From assembly GCA_964016985.1 (NCBI GenBank), contig OZ024828.1, positions 33,929,136 through 33,993,135 of the forward strand: DNA of 64,000 nt, in the 5' to 3' direction. Position numbers and translations under genes: made by a program. The notes under the pieces were generated by a model, which was not told the origin of the DNA, searched no databases, and saw nothing but the letters and a program-made list of their open reading frames with translations. Positions 39,501 through 42,500 of this stretch are shown piece after piece. This DNA comes from Anodontia alba (taxonomy: Eukaryota; Mollusca; Bivalvia; Lucinida; Lucinidae). Within the stretch, counting starts at the first letter, position 1. Each line of letters starts with the position of its first letter.

Positions 39501-42500
39501 AGCACATTATCTATAGGTTAAGTATTACTCGTTAAAATATGTTTTACTTTTAAAAAACTTCATTTTGATTCCTCATGAAAAAATAGGTGACCCATATTTT
39601 TTTCTTCTCCCAATTATCTCCTATTTTAGAGTTATTTCCCTTTGATAAAATAACATTGAAATCTCATCTATTTGTACTGTTGTTACCGTCATGGGCAAGC
39701 AGTGTTGGAGTCAAGCAGTGTTAGAGTCAGGCAGTTGGGGGCATTGTGTTTTACAAACACCAGCTCTAGTTGAGATTTTAATTACAAACATGAAATACTT
39801 CATTTATTCAGGAATATCGTAACCACAACCGTCCCAATCTCCCACCCCTACTTCACCAGTTTGTATAATAAAAAGGGGAATTCGGGGTGAGAGTTGTGGG
39901 GTCAGAAAATATGAGGAAGGTCATGATGTTTATATTGTTAAACAAAAATCCAGCTTTCTGAATGTAAATTTGTCTTCTTATATAGATATCAGAAGATGAC
40001 AGAAAGAGAAAAACAAGAATTTAATCGTGCTGACAGTCAAGATGATTCTGGACCACCATTAAAGAGATTACGAGGTGGCTTCACTGAACCACTGGTCAAA
40101 TCAGGAGGTAAATAATACTTATGTTATGACAGACATTAAGAAATTTTACAACGAAAATCCTGATTAGCTTATATCTAACTAATACCATAATTACGCTATG
40201 TATTGGGATATTCTAAATCCATATGCTTTTCCTAAGCAGTATGACTGCATTAGGACCATTTGGTGGTTTTTTCCTGCTGTGACAGTTCTGTTCTGTTGTA
40301 AAACACATCTGCGCAGCTAGTCATTAGCTGCCATGTTGAATTTGTCTGAAGTCAGAGGAATTGTGAAGGAGAAGTATTTGGTGATAATTCTGGGATAATT
40401 TTTCTTATTTTTCCATAAAAATATATGTTGTTGGTACTCATTAGAAGTGCCTCACTGAGGCACTTCTAATGAGTACCTGCAACATATGTTTTTATGGAGA
40501 AAATTATCCCAAAGTTATCACCAAATACGCCTCCTTAACAATTCCTCTGTGAAGTTTAAACAATGGTGTGGGGTTGAACTGAGACACTAGTCCAATGTGA
40601 AATGTGCAAATAGGATATGAAATACCGGTTGCCAAGAAATATGATAATTAAATTATGACAATTTTCATATCATACCCCAATCAATCCTTGACCCATATTA
40701 GCCTCAGTCCTTTGGCTCTTGGGCAGATATGGCAGTCTCTGATTGATATAGGGTATGCTTTGGAAATTGACAGTATAACTATTATACCCTGTCAGACAAT
40801 ATGGCGGGTAATATGGTTTCACTTGTTTTTTCACGTTGGATGTCCATGTGTCAGTCTGTACGTCTGACGTCAGTCCATCTGTGTTTTATTTCCAGTCAAT
40901 AACTTGAGTAAACGTTAATGGATTTTCACCATACTTGGTATCTGCATTGATATTATGGAGATCTGGTTTTGGATTGCTAATGAGCAAATTTCTTCAATTT
41001 TTGACAGAGATATCTGCCCGCCTCATATCTGTATTTTGGTTTCTGGAAGATAACTTGAATGAATATAAGTTGCCTTTCACTAAGCCTGGTATGTGCAGTG
41101 ATATTATGGAGATCTGGTTGGGATTGCTAATGGGCAAATTTTGACAATTTTTATTATTTGCCCGCAAGACAATAGTGACAGGTACTATTGTTTCATGTTT
41201 TTATTTTCTAAGTTGTTCGGTAGTCCAAAAACCTCCAAGCCAGTCCAGCCAGTTTTAGCTTTCTGTGGCGCTGTCTTAAAATTTTGAACAGTAAAATGTT
41301 AATTCATGAAATTTCAGACAATAAGAAAGATAATTATTATGTTCAAATTTTTGGTCACTTACTGTAGCAATACAAATTCTTTTGATTATTCAAGGTGAAT
41401 GAAAAGCACAAGGGGGTGGTCGGGTGTTGCGAAGGTGTCGTGTATCTTACGTCACCGGAGCGTCCAACTGAAATTGGCTTACAATTGGGCAAGGCCTGCT
41501 ATCCTTGTTACAGGTAAGGGTAGAGGGGGATTTTTTTTTATTTCTTCTGATTTTCACTTTCATTCTTGTTCCTCTTTCTTCCCTGTCCCTCTCTTTCATC
41601 TCTTCTACTATCTCTTCTATCTCTTTTCTCCCTTTCTCTGGTAGACGACACAAAATGACCTACAAGGGTTGACTTGTCATTAAACCCCAACACAATCAAT
41701 GAACAAGCACAACATTTGCACAATATTAATGGACATCACCCCACTAACTCTTGGAGTATTGAGCTTAAGGGGAATGGATAACCTTCAGGGGTCCGAGTGG
41801 AGATCAGGCGGTTGCGGGGTCGACCCCGCCACATCAGCTCTGTTCTTTGGTGGAGATTGATCATGGTATTTTTTCTATGGTTATTCTCTCCCTTCTGCTT
41901 ATTCAAGAAGGGCAGTTGTCAGTTTCTGGCAAAAGAATGTGCACAATACTGATTAACCCCTTAGAGGACTAAGAAAGTATAGTTAGGTAAACTGACTGTG
42001 TTTGACATGACCCCATTGGGTTGACTGGGCGGTAAAACCTCAAAACAAAACAAAATACACTTTCAGGGGTGGTAACTTTGTCAAAATTCTTATTGTCTTA
42101 CTCTTGAATAGGGGGCTACTCTAAAAGGAAACAATTTGCTCCCATTGGGAGCAAATTGTTTCCTTTTAGAGTAGTCTCTTTTTCTATAGGGCTGTGGAGG
42201 GTAGGAAAGCTGAGAAAAAGACACATTTTTAACTCCTTTTAAAAATGGTGAAAAATCTGCCATGTTTTTCCAGTTTTCTTAATGCTCTGCATACTGGGTA
42301 AAAGTTTCAGCAGACAATATTTTGGAAGATTTTTCTTGATTTCCTGGAAAATAGGCTTTGATATTTCATGCAGATTGTTTCCTAAGCAGACAATTTGCAT
42401 GAAATGTCAGTGCCTATTTTCTGCAAATCTTTCAAAATATCATCCGCTGAAATTTTAAGAGACAATGCATGTAATGTCAATGCCTACTTTCTTTGAAAAA

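Larger units (their letters stand above)
33443..39566 (+). mobile_element. DIRS-type tyrosine-recombinase retrotransposon, structurally complete but coding-dead
   Basis: The left terminal repeat begins TTTTAACTTCATAATACATT (33443) and continues to about 33632. The right repeat (about 39360-39566) is its inverted relative, sharing CACGTGTCAGTTTCTTT and ACCTATAGATAATGTGCTAT as complements. Just inside the right repeat, 39206-39292 is the reverse complement of the left end joined to that of the right end, the internal complementary region unique to DIRS elements. Near 38880-38960 a broken frame resembles the recombinase C-terminus. The 5-kb interior is AT-rich with stops in all frames. It interrupts the capped array at 32676 and 39567. 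Confidence 0.9.
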
